Shown in pieces: positions 37,301-47,026 of a DNA stretch of 64,000 bases (positions within the stretch are counted from its first letter, which is position 1; every line of letters starts with the position of its first letter). The position numbers and the translations under genes were made by a program. Source of the DNA: Takifugu bimaculatus (Eukaryota > Chordata > Actinopteri > Tetraodontiformes > Tetraodontidae); the NCBI GenBank assembly GCA_004026145.2, contig CP034976.1, forward strand, positions 2,109,296-2,173,295, written 5' to 3'. The notes under the pieces were generated by a model. That model made no database searches. It was not told where the DNA came from and worked only from the letters and a program-made list of their open reading frames with translations.

Positions 37301-39553
37301 AATAGGAAAAGATCATCCATAATTATGTAACCTAAGAACTGATAACAGTAGTGTTTAAATGAGGTGAAGGTGGGTTGATGACATCACACCTGATGCTTTA
37401 AACATCACACTACGTACTTGCTACGCTAATGTTAGCCACATTAGCCACATGCTAATGTGAGCCACATTCAGTGGTGTAATCATCTGTAAGACCTGTGGCT
37501 CAGATTCTGGTCTACTCACCTTCTCTTTAAACCAATTAAATGTGAAGTTGCTCTCGTTTATGTACCGGGTGCGAGCAGGACGCGGACTGCAGAGCAAGTG
37601 AGACTTGAATGCAGACATTTTGTGTGCAGAGGTTCTCATTGGGTGCCTTTCATGTTATCTGAGGAAGGAGCAAGGGTGTCCTCTGGACCGCACTGATAAG
37701 CGTCCCATACTTCTGCTTCCTGTTTTTGTGGGCTTGTCTTGGTTCTCGTTTTGGTCACAGGTGCAGGAACCCAAACCAAAAGCACAGAACAGATGTGATT
37801 ACTGACCAGGAGAGCTTCGCTGATGAGCTCGGCTTTGTTTTCCTCTTGTTTTCATGTGGGAGGAGCGGAGGACATTTTGGACCGTTATGTTTTTCAGCCA
37901 CTTTATAAGAGCTCCTGAAAAGAGGGCGGAGCACTTGTGATAAGCCGTCGTACTGATGTGGCTCCTGACAGGGCTGAACTCAGACAAAACACGAGCAGCA
38001 AGTTCTAAATATTATCACATAATGTTAGCTGCTGTGTTAAACACTGCTAGATGTCCTTGGAGCAGCCTCCTTCACACTGATCTGTGTACATGCTGTCCAT
38101 AAACGGGGACGTTTGATCGGTGGAATGTGGCTGGTGTGTGTCTGAATGGACGGGTGAGGCTGTTGGACCAGGTGACTTTAGACTATGAGATTATTCCTGT
38201 CACCTGATTCTGATCTCTGCAGACCACATGAGAAACATGAGGAGTGGATGCTTCAGTCTCACAGCACATTTCAGCCATGAATCATGTGTTAGGTGTGAAC
38301 GACGCACACACTGCTGGGGGGGTGGGGGGGGGTGCATGGCCTTTCTGCTGAATTCTCTCTATATCACTATAGCTTAGCTGTCTTTCTCTCTCCTTTTGCT
38401 TCCCTTGCAGCCACTGTGCACCTTGCTCAGAGAGAAGAAAAAGCTTGTTTGTGCAGGACCTTCTCACCTGTAAATGCTCCTGCAAATTCACACAGTTAGA
38501 CTGCAAGTCCAGGCAGCTTGAGTTAAACGAAAGAACGTGCAGGTTTGTTGCCATGCCCACATACACCGCTGAGCCTCGCCTCAACTCTCCTCTTGATTTC
38601 CATCCCGTCTCCACTCATCGCTCCCCCCACCTTTGTGCAGAACTTGCATGTTCTTGTGTGTTTGCTCAAAAGCATGTGGCAGCTTGTCTGTGGTGGTGCT
38701 GCTGCTCTGCTGCTGCTGTTAACACAACATAACATTTGCATGACTCTTGTAAAGATATTCAGGGATCATCACTTCTGCTCAGGCTCGATAAAAGGTGGCC
38801 AGACCAGCCACAGCAATCACATGTCCTTGGTCGTGCTGAAGATAAAGCGTTAGCCGCTTTGGTACCTGGCGGGTCGCTTCCTACTCCTGCTTCTCTCGCT
38901 TCTGCCGGTTCTTTAGAACTCAGGATGATTCAGCACCAGAAGAGTGAAAACCTTCCCTTTCGTTAATGAGTGAAGCCTCAAACATTGTTCACCAAGAGGC
39001 TCTGATCTCATCAAAGCCCTCGACCTAAAGAGGGGCGCTCAGACCACCTAATTAATAAGGCTGTGCCTCACAATCTCCTCTGACCCTGCCCAGCCCCATG
39101 ACCTCTGACCTCTGCAGGGACCCCCCACATTGCCATGTGTTCAGGTGGACACCCACTTTTCAGTGGAGTGACTGCTGACATGATTCCAGCTGGCAGCTCT
39201 GTGTTCTGGAAAGAATGAGAGGCAGCCTTTGCTGGGGGGTCCCTGGACCAGGCTGAGGTCCCTCTAACCCCCAACGCCCCCACCCCCACCCCGACCAGCT
39301 TTAACCCTGTTCCCTGAACCACAGTTAGACGTTCTTCTCCCTTTGTATTCCTCTGAGTCTGAGAGAGTCCGTTCACTGATCCCGGATCAGGAGAAACATC
39401 CTGCAGTAGGAAATCGTTGCAGCGGGTCCACCAAGTATTTAGATTCAGATATATAGAGGAGACGTCTCCACCCTCCTCTGATCACTTTCCTGCCTGAACC
39501 TGACCGGCTGTTTTGCTGTTCTCCTCCACAGATGTGATAAACCGAGGAGATGA
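32946..39553 (+). CDS. vegfa: Vascular endothelial growth factor A, seven coding exons
   Basis: Secreted homodimeric cystine-knot growth factor that binds VEGF receptor tyrosine kinases on endothelium and drives angiogenesis. Coding exons are 32946-33011, 34446-34488, 36003-36199, 36541-36617, 36702-36740, 38411-38542 and 39532-39553, all with GT/AG borders. They total 576 nt, giving 191 residues, the same length as the human VEGF165 precursor; exon sizes of 66, 197, 77 and 132 nt match the human exons. Seen: a signal peptide beginning MNFVVSLVHILL, the knot block with CGGCCNDEALEC, an N-V-T glycosylation sequon, KCECR, the exon-7 heparin-binding block beginning HCAPCSERRK, and the terminal CDKPRR. 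No basic exon-6 equivalent was seen in the 1.67 kb intron between exons 5 and 7, so longer VEGF189-type forms are not supported. Introns otherwise hold only repeats and candidate regulatory sites. The 'aa' or 'ab' duplicate is not assigned. Confidence 0.96.
34446..34488 (+). CDS. vegfa: vegfa coding exon 2
   Basis: Encodes the short, poorly conserved mature N-terminus (TASINKGAENSKND plus the first base of a valine codon), between a TTGCAG acceptor and a GTAAGT donor. It is the least conserved exon; the call rests on phase, position and splice signals. At 43 nt it is somewhat shorter than the human exon 2. Confidence 0.85.
35605..35624 (+). promoter_or_regulatory. Triple DR1 nuclear-receptor element in vegfa intron 2
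   Basis: AGGTCA-C-GGGTCA-G-AGGTCA: three half-sites each one base apart, fitting PPAR/RXR, HNF4 or COUP-TF dimers. Motif seen; use inferred. Confidence 0.4.
36003..36199 (+). CDS. vegfa: vegfa coding exon 3 (cystine-knot core)
   Basis: 197 nt, the same size as in human. It carries six of the eight conserved VEGF/PDGF cysteines (MCQPRET, PSCVVIKRCGGCC, LEC) and the sequon NVT. It is bounded by a TTTGTAG acceptor and a CAG|GTGAGT donor. Confidence 0.97.
36541..36617 (+). CDS. vegfa: vegfa coding exon 4
   Basis: 77 nt, the same as human. Encodes VKRVQLRVLQNN through HLKCEC plus two bases of an arginine codon, supplying the last two knot cysteines. The following intron is only 84 bp. Confidence 0.97.
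36702..36740 (+). CDS. vegfa: vegfa coding exon 5
   Basis: 39 nt encoding PKQDVQITAKKE and the bases TA of a split codon. Human exon 5 is 30 nt. The exon ends TA|GTAAGT, so the split codon becomes tyrosine (TAC) with exon 7, a stop (TAA) with exon 8, and a stop (TAG) if the intron is retained. Confidence 0.93.
37266..37298. repeat. GT microsatellite in vegfa intron
   Basis: About 16 GT units in the intron between exons 5 and 7. Confidence 0.95.
38411..38542 (+). CDS. vegfa: vegfa coding exon 7 (heparin-binding domain)
   Basis: 132 nt, the same as human exon 7. Encodes the cysteine-rich heparin and neuropilin-binding domain: CAPCSERRKSLFVQD, TCKCSCK, CKSRQLELNERTC. The donor AG|GTTTGT is weak; reading through it stays open for 62 further residues to a stop at 38730-38732. 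Confidence 0.97.
39099..39111 (-). promoter_or_regulatory. Perfect DR1 element in last vegfa intron
   Basis: TGACCT-C-TGACCT on + (AGGTCA-G-AGGTCA on minus). Motif seen; use inferred. Confidence 0.35.
39532..39553 (+). CDS. vegfa: vegfa coding exon 8 (CDKPRR terminus)
   Basis: Completes the arginine codon and encodes the invariant C-terminal CDKPRR, then TGA at 39551-39553. The acceptor is preceded by a pyrimidine-rich CTCCTCCACAG. The CDKPRR end is the neuropilin-binding, pro-angiogenic form. Confidence 0.96.
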
Positions 39554-41650
39554 GAACTTTATGAAGGAATTCTTTTCATGGCACAGCACTTTGAAGTCTG
39601 AGGATTCATTCCCTGCAAAAGACGGAGGGACGACGCGAGACAGGACACTGGGGACGCCGGTCCTGCCTGTTTCATCCCTAAAGAAATTAATATATATGTA
39701 CATATACTAGAAGTACCACGACAATGTGTATTGCTGCTACAGAAAAAGACACTATTTAAAAGAATAACGAGTGCGCCACCGGCGCGTGAATGGAAGCGTT
39801 TCAGTGAAGCCCTGCTCAAGGCTGGAACTCTTTAATTTAATGGAAACCTTCACTGGATACTGGGCTGCTGTGGATATGAATATTTTTTTATTGAACCCGA
39901 TGACCACGTCTTGAAGGAGAGACGCAGCAGACGCTCTGAGCGATGCTGTGAGAAGAGGCAGAAGAAGGACGAGGACCACAGCTCCAACAACTGTTCCCCA
40001 CCAACCTGAACTCTTGATTCCACTGAACGGACTTTGGGAATGAGCCTAAAAAGTTACTCCGGCACCCTTGTGGCTGATAATGTGAAGATAATTCCTTCCA
40101 CGCTGGAGGAGTTGTGTGACAATGACGAGAAATGGACAAAAGGTCAGCTAATAGTGAAGCTTCAGCTAATAAGAAGAGGCTGCAGTTAGGTTCCAATGCT
40201 GGAGGTCAGGGTAGGATAACAGGTGACAAACCACTTCCTGTTTTGGTCCTTCATGTAACCCTTCCCTCTGTGGGAAACAGATTTGCTAGTTTATTATTTA
40301 TATTTAATATTCTTTTTACAAAATATGTTGAGCCAAGGCAGCATAAAGGGATACAACTTTCTGTAGTTGTATACAGAAAGAAGACTTAACTGATCACAAA
40401 TAAAATCAGCACGTCACTGTAGAGCTCCACAAAGGTCCTTATTTAATGTATGTGTGTTCCAAAGAGAGCCTTCCATCTTCACAGCACAGCAGTTTATTTA
40501 TAGCATTGGTACTTCTGCATATCCCTTCATTTAGGATGCTCCCTTTAATTTATGAACATATTCAGTATTCTTTATTCTCATATTTATATTATGTGTTATG
40601 GATATTTTTCTCTGTCTGTACAGAAGATTGAGTTTGTTGTCCGTCCACGTCTTTGTGGGAAAAGATCTGAATACAAAATTCTGACATTCCTGATTGAAAT
40701 GAAAGTTTCTCACCAGTGAGAGGGGATCATGGTGGGCCCGTTGACCGAAGGTAACCCTAGCCACTACCAACGTGTGTGGGTGGGTGTGTGTGTGGGTGGG
40801 TGGGTGGGTAGGTGGGTGTATGTGATGCGCTGACACAGATGGTTTTCATTCTGGACCGGGGTGATGAACATGTGGTTTTGCACTTGGTGGGCCTGAGTCC
40901 TCGTCTCATTACTGCTGCTTAGCTCACAGAACTGTCCAATCATATCATGAGCTTTAGTCCTGGTTGCATTATTTCTCCTGTAACACACACACACACACAC
41001 AGGTTATACTGCAGGAACATCTTGCTAATGATATGATAGATTAATATAAAAGTAAATAAATACTCCAAACATTTAGATTTATCTTTCATGTCTGGACATT
41101 TATGCGTGTGGGTGTGGGTGTGTGTGTGTATTGCCTTGCGGTCCACCTTAGACCAAAGGGTCGTTTGTCTGGGGCTTAATAAGTGATTAACACTGAATCC
41201 AGAGTTGGGAACGTTCTGCTGAAACATCCTTATTAATGCAGCTGTTTGTTCCAACACTTGTGCAGCTGAACAACACCCAGAAGACCTTTTTAAAAGGTCA
41301 CATGTGTGGTTCCTCCACTCTGACTGGACCAGAGCGGACGTTCCCTCCCGATAGTCCCGTTTCTCCTGTGTGTTCCGTGACGTCCTGTTTTAGCCCCCGG
41401 CAGGTCATGTGATCTGACCCGTGACCCTTAAACTGCTGGCCTTGGCTCCCGTGAGGCGGGCCGCTGCAGCTTCTCAGCCCTTGAAAACATTCTATGTGTA
41501 TTTAAACAGACTGTTTCTTGAGTTTGTACAGCCAAAAAGTTCTTGTATATTTTCACATTAATATATTTATTTGTGTTGTCAAATGTTTTTACACTCTTAA
41601 CACTCTTGTTCAGTTTAGTGTAACTATTAAAGCATATTTATTTTCCAGTA
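39554..41650 (+). other. vegfa: vegfa 3' untranslated region
   Basis: About 2.1 kb of AT-rich sequence after the stop, similar in length to mammalian VEGFA 3' UTRs. Two poly(A) signals are visible: AATAAA at 40399-40404 and ATTAAA at 41626-41631. AU-rich stretches (TTTATTTATA near 40305, ATATTTATTT near 41563 and 41636) resemble destabilising elements. A GTGG-type repeat (40771-40820) lies inside. The end point is inferred. Confidence 0.55.
41626..41631 (+). terminator. Distal vegfa polyadenylation signal ATTAAA
   Basis: ATTAAA followed by AT- and T-rich sequence. It sits just before the LINE fragment. A proximal AATAAA at 40399-40404 would give a shorter transcript. Confidence 0.45.
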
Positions 41651-41834
41651 CAGTGATTTTTCTTTCCTGGATGAAAACAATAACTATGAGATGAAAGTGT
41701 TCAGAGAGGATATCAGAAGCAAATCCATTGATTTAGGATTAATCAGCATTCCAGCTTCGTCATGAAGCCCAACACAGCTTCGGCGAAGGAGGAGGGATGG
41801 ATGTGCTGATGGAAGGAGGCTCAGAACCAACCTG

Positions 41835-43020
41835 GCCAGGAATAAACCCAATGCACTGGATCCTGATGTCTTAGCAAATTACAGGCCGATATCCAACCTT
41901 CCTTTTATCTCTAAAGTTCTAGAGAAGGTGGTGGTGACTCAGTTACTGGAGCACCTGCAGAGGAACAGCCTGTTTGAGATGTTTCAGTCAGGCTTTAGAG
42001 CTCATCACAGCACAGAAATGGCACTTCTTAAAGTCACTAATGATCTTCTTATAGCTTCAGATCATGGACTGGTTTCTATGCTGGTTCTGCTGGACCTCAG
42101 TGCTGTTTTTGATACAGTTGATCACAGCATCCTGTTACATAGACTGGAACATGTGATTGGGATTAAAGGGACAGCACTAGACTGGTTTAGATCATATTTA
42201 TCTGATAGATACCAGTTTGCCCATGTCCACGGTGTTCCCTCCTCATACAGTAGGGTTAGCCATGGAGTTCCTCAAGGTTCTGTACTTGGACCAATCCTCT
42301 TCACCTTGTACATGCTTCCCTTAGGGAACATTATTCGGCAGCATGGGATACATTTTCATTTTTATGCTGATGACACTCAGCTTTATTTATCCATGAAACC
42401 AGAGGAGACAGAGAAGTTAGTGAAGCTCCAGACCTGCAAGGTCCTCAGAGGCCTAGCTCCATCCTACCTGGAGGAGCTAGTGATACCTTATCAGCCCAGT
42501 AGACCGCTCCGCTCTCAGAATGCTGGTCTACTTGTGGTTCCCAGAGTCTCTAGGAGTAGAATGGGGAGCCGAGCATTTAGCTACCAGGCCCCCCTGCTAT
42601 GTAACCAGCTCCCTGTCCAGGTACAGGAGGCTGACTCCATCTCTACCTTTAAGATCAGACTTAAAACCTTCCTCTTTGAAAAAGCTTATTGTTACTAATT
42701 CTGTAGTTCCAGTTACTATCATAGACAAACAAATTCTCATACTTAGGGGGTCGTCTAATCGTTAGGTTAACAGCTATGCTGCTAGAGGCCAAGGCTGCCG
42801 GGGTCCAGAAAGATGATCACAGGCCTCTGTCACCCCACTGGGTCATGGTTTCCTCTCCTCTCCTCTCCTCTCCTCTCCTCTCTCCTCTCCTCTCCTCTCC
42901 TCTCCTCCTCTCTCTCTACCCAGCCCCCCATCAGCAGGAGGGTCCCAGTAATAAAGCCAGCATCACTCCACCCTGTGAGACTGATAAAGCTAACCTAGCT
43001 GTCTAGCTTTCTGGTTGAAC
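41835..43020 (+). mobile_element. L2/Maui-like LINE, 5'-truncated and internally deleted
   Basis: Non-LTR retrotransposon fragment. The open frame starts about 41835 (NALDPDVLANYRPISNL), continues through reverse-transcriptase motif A (DLSAVFDTVDHS), motif B (GVPQGSVLGPILFTLYM) and the catalytic motif C (YADDTQLYLS), and then jumps from KPEETEKLV directly to the C-terminal block (VLRGLAPSYLEEL ... FKIRLKTFLFEKAYCY), stop after 42695. The endonuclease domain and roughly 200 residues between YADD and the C-terminal block are missing, yet the frame stays open. The 3' UTR contains a TCCTC repeat (42850-42917) and the CATCAGCAGGAGGGTCCC motif also found in the copy at 60.6 kb. It is certainly immobile. 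Confidence 0.85.
42846..42918. repeat. TCCTC pentanucleotide repeat in LINE 3' UTR
   Basis: About 14 CTCTC/TCCTC units, a polypyrimidine tract within the LINE fragment. Confidence 0.85.
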
Positions 43021-44053
43021 TGAATTATTCACAGCTGTCTGTGAGCTTCGGAGATCCAGTTGATGCTTCGACACTGACGTCGTCCCCATGAAACTCCCCA
43101 TGTTTGTAGTCCAACAGCAGCAGCTGAGTGTGCAGGACCTCCAGGCCTTCTTCGCCATAAACACACAGACAGGCTTCACTCCAGGCAGGTCTTTGAATGC
43201 AACGCAACAGCCGCCAGCACCTGACCAGGAAAATCCATATAGATCTGAAATAAATGAGCGGGACTTGATGAGAGAGACAGGAACCAGCGAACTGGGCAGC
43301 AACAGTGTGGAGATAAGTACACTTTGGTGGATCATGTGACACCTCAGCAGAGCCAGAGGACCTCTGCTGTCTTCATACTGGTCACCCAATTCTTCACCAG
43401 CAGCCATGAGTCCCAGCTGGTTTCTCACCAGTTCCTCAGAGTTCTGTGATGGTGGTTGTAGTTTGTGGGCTGCAGGAGGTCCAAGCACAGGTTCCGTCTA
43501 TCTGGAGCATCAGCAGTTCAGTGTCTGCTGCACATACATGGATCTGCTTGATTATTACCAGCATGAACTGAAAAATACAGATATCCAAGTGGCTTAGTGT
43601 TGGTGTTCTAGAGATTTATAGACCGGTTCTTGATTCATTGATCAAAGAATGACTGATCAGGATGTGGTGTAGGAGAATAGTTCTCATCTTATGTTCACAC
43701 TCTCCTTCAGATGTAGAATAATCCAATAGAACATGGTCTGTCTTGGCTCCAGCACCGATGAGCAGCACTCATGAGCTCCTCTGCAGGGTTGTGGAGGATC
43801 CAGTCCAGCCGAATGGGAGGAATCCTCCACTGGTTTGGTGTTTCTGTCTGTAATGGTGTAATTAGTGTTACATTATAAGAGCGCTCGTGAGCTGGCGCTG
43901 AGCAAACACAAAGCAACCCAAGTTTTCAAGAGTGCTTGAAGAACAATAACTTCCTCCCAGTGCTGCACCGGACACGTAGGTAAAGAGGTCTTCACTGGTT
44001 TTCACTGTTCCCCACTTCAACTGTCTTCAGGAACCCTTCTTACGCTGGAGGTT

Positions 44054-44055
<2 letters not shown>

Positions 44056-44149
<94 letters not shown>

Positions 44150-44157
44150 TGTGTGCG
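44056..44157. repeat. GT microsatellite
   Basis: About 47 GT units, one of the longest pure tracts in the window. Confidence 0.95.
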
Positions 44158-44874
44158 CTCCTCCTCCACATCCAGCTCTGTTTTTGATGGCGCCACTCAC
44201 AGGACCCAGAAGAAACGTGCATGCTCCTCTGTGCACGGTCGGCCGCGGCTGTTGAATGAACAACCCCAGTGAAGGTCAGCTGTTACGTCAGTCGGGGAAA
44301 CGGGTGACTGGAAGTTAAAGGGCTTACGTAAGCCACAACAGGTAGATTCGGCTGGGAAGGGCCAGGGGTCAGCTGTGCACGTCAGGACTCTGGAGGAATC
44401 TTCACTCCGCTGAACCTCCATCAGAACAAACCACAGAGATTAAGGTCACATCAAAGAACCTCCGAAACCTACAGTTGATACTGGAATCATGGTGGCAGCA
44501 TGAGGAGAGCCTCAGCAGGCCCTTGTCTCCCAAGGACAGTGGTCCGTCATCAGATAGCAGCCTGGCGTCCAGCCCTCCTCCCACAGCTCCTAACCCCCCA
44601 CCGTGGATCAGCGTGGAGTCCAGATTCTGAAGGAGAGCAACCACTAAGACCCCTAAACAAGAGCTCCAGTAATGTGACAGGTAAATATGGCCCAGCTGAG
44701 ATGTCAAGGTCGTCATGGTGACGGGTAAAGCCAAAGACTGGATCAAATCTTTTCAGTGGGAAAGGCTGCTGAGTTTATGTCAGCACAAGCGGGCCTTGAG
44801 CCCACAAAGACTGGAACACGTACAACTGGTTCAAGGGCAACGGTGAGGCAGATGGTAAACAACACACAGATGTC

Positions 44875-44875
44875 A

Positions 44876-44910
<35 letters not shown>

Positions 44911-44916
44911 GTGTGT
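44875..44916. repeat. GT microsatellite
   Basis: About 18 GT units, 80 bp before the foldback hairpin. Confidence 0.9.
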
Positions 44917-44997
44917 CTTGGGGGGATTACGCAACTTCACTTTCAAACATATTACATCATTAACAAATCTCCTATTTTCTTGTACAAATATCTGAAG

Positions 44998-45091
44998 TAC
45001 GGTGGCCCAGAAGGCTCAACACAAAGACCATTGGTCCGCTGTTGCAAGTGTGCACAAGTTGCACATGTGCTGAGCCTTCTGGGCCACCATA
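44998..45091. repeat. Foldback hairpin with TA-flanked arms
   Basis: GGTGGCCCAGAAGGCTCA (45001-45018) is perfectly inverted at 45071-45088; allowing two mismatches the arms reach about 25 bp, with about 45 bp between. TA lies at both outer edges. It could be a miniature foldback transposon or a hairpin-forming element. Confidence 0.7.
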
Positions 45092-45129
45092 AAGGGGTAG
45101 GTCCAAGCTGTCCTGTCCATCAGCGCTGC

Positions 45130-45662
45130 GTCCAAGAGCTGTCCAGAGCTCTGTCCAGAGCTCGGCAGGCTCCAGGAGCTGCTGTCCAGAGCTGCTCCAA
45201 GCGCTTGGCCAGAGCGGTCAGCTGCGGTCCAGAGCTGCTGTCCAGAGCTGCTGTCCAGAGCTGCGGTCCAGAGCTGCTGTCCAGAGCTGCTGTCCAGAGC
45301 TGCTGTCCAGAGCTGCGGTCCAGAGCTGCTGTCCAGAGCTGCTGTCCAGAGCTGCTGTCCAGAGATGCTGTCCAGAGCTGCTGTCCAGCGCTGCGGTCCA
45401 GAGCTGCTGTCCAGAGCTGCTGTCCAGAGCTGCGGTCCAGAGCTGCGGTCCAGAGCTGCTGTCCAGAGCTGCGGTCCAGAGCTGCGGTCCAGAGCTGCTG
45501 TCCAGAGCTGCTGTCCAGAGCTGCGGTCCAGAGCTGCGGTCCAGAGCTGCTGTCCAGAGCTGCTGTCCAGAGCTGCGGTCCAGAGCTGCTGTCCAGAGCT
45601 GCTGTCCAGCGCTGCGGTCCAGAGCTGCTGTCCAGAGCTGCTGTCCAGAGATGCTGTCCTAG
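45130..45662. repeat. 13-bp minisatellite, about 40 copies
   Basis: Unit GAGCTGCTGTCCA alternating with GAGCTGCGGTCCA; irregular at its left edge, regular from about 45230. Frames through it (SRAAVQSCCPELL repeats) are artefacts of a 39-bp, 13-codon period. Confidence 0.95.
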
Positions 45663-45832
45663 CTGGACAGCTCCATCACTCCCTGGTGTGTCTTCAGCCT
45701 CATCAGATCTTCTCAGACCTTTGCGGCTCTGCAACGAGCTCTCAGTTTGGACAGTTGGGCTGTTTTGTTCTAATGAAGTATGAATGTGATCGATGTGCTC
45801 ATCTATCAGCAACTCTCTGCTCTCCCTGTAAC

Positions 45833-45836
45833 ACAC

Positions 45837-45871
<35 letters not shown>

Positions 45872-45872
45872 A
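45833..45872. repeat. CA microsatellite
   Basis: About 18 CA units. Confidence 0.9.
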
Positions 45873-47026
45873 TGTTGTTTATAGATGCAGGACTCACACG
45901 CTCTGAGGTCAGTGTTCAGGGGAAACATGTCTGACGTCTGAAGCTAAACTCAGGGGGCCTGTAGGGGGGTTTCTGTACTCACAGACTGACGTATGATCAC
46001 ATGACCCATGATCACATGACGTATGGTCACACGGATACTAATCCCAGGACAAGCTCAGGTGTGTGTGTTCGTGTGTGTGTGTGTATTTAGAGTTTATGTA
46101 CTTTTATTTACATGCCATTCACCCATATTTGGTCATGTGTGGCCATATTGAGTCACTTAGCTTAGCTTTGACTGCTATTCTTTTCGTTTTGTGTTGTGCT
46201 GCTCATTTAATTTCCACGTTGAGTCTTTGAGTCCAGCTCATTTCCTGTCCTGCCCTCCATCTCTGGCAGCAGCTTTACCTCCTCCACAAGAGCTTCGATC
46301 TGGATTTAACTGCCTCCTATTCAATATAAACCTTCTTTTTATTTTCACTTATAGCTTCTGCAACATTTCTCCTCAGGCTGCCAGATGTTGTTTATTGTAC
46401 AGTCATTATTTCAGTGAAATATAATATGTAACATTTTAGCTTGAACTCACTAAATAGAGTGTTTTGATACATGTTGGGATCTTGTAGGGAATGAAGGGAC
46501 ACTGGATGTCAGGGAGCCTGTCCTGCACTGTTAATATGTTTCAGGTCTTTTTCATTTCACGGTATTTTGCAGCCTTAGCTGAGAGATGAGATATTTGTTA
46601 CGAGGGCAGCAGCAGGACGGTTGAGTATGTAGTGTTGGTGCAGCTGTGCAGCCAATAAACAATAAACAACAACAACAACAAACATCATGACATCTCTATA
46701 AAAGCAAAGATGAGAAGTTTAACCCAGTCACACTCATCCCAGAATTTCAAAGACTTTATTTAAAACAAAACCTTAAATATGACATTAGCACCAGCTGTGA
46801 GGCTCAAACGGGATCAATAGAAGATCTTTGATCAACCTGTTGTTGCTGGTTGCTGCTCTTGTGTATCAAAACCCCTTTCTCTTACTCTTTGTTCATTTTT
46901 TAACAAACAGAATAATTCCAGAAGGCAATTCTGAACTCTAAAAGCAGAAAGAGAAATCAGTTGAAGAGGTGTGATCCACGACGGCGGCTCTCCTGAAGAG
47001 CTGCTGCCGTGTGGAGCGGCGCTGGG

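Larger units (their letters stand above)
43021..46754. other. Intergenic region between vegfa/LINE and membrane gene B
   Basis: No gene recognised; holds microsatellites, the foldback hairpin and the 13-bp minisatellite. It ends at the probable minus-strand AATAAA (46760-46755) of membrane gene B. Confidence 0.5.

Noticed and set aside
36741..38410. A basic exon 6 for longer VEGF isoforms
   Set aside because: Searched for a Lys/Arg-rich block with splice sites; none found.
39554..39700. An exon 8b (VEGFxxxb) terminus
   Set aside because: No acceptor followed by an SLTRKD-like end was seen after exon 8.
44878..45934. 301- and 249-codon frames with AAVQSC or LDSSSGQ repeats
   Set aside because: Explained by the 13-bp minisatellite and flanking microsatellites.
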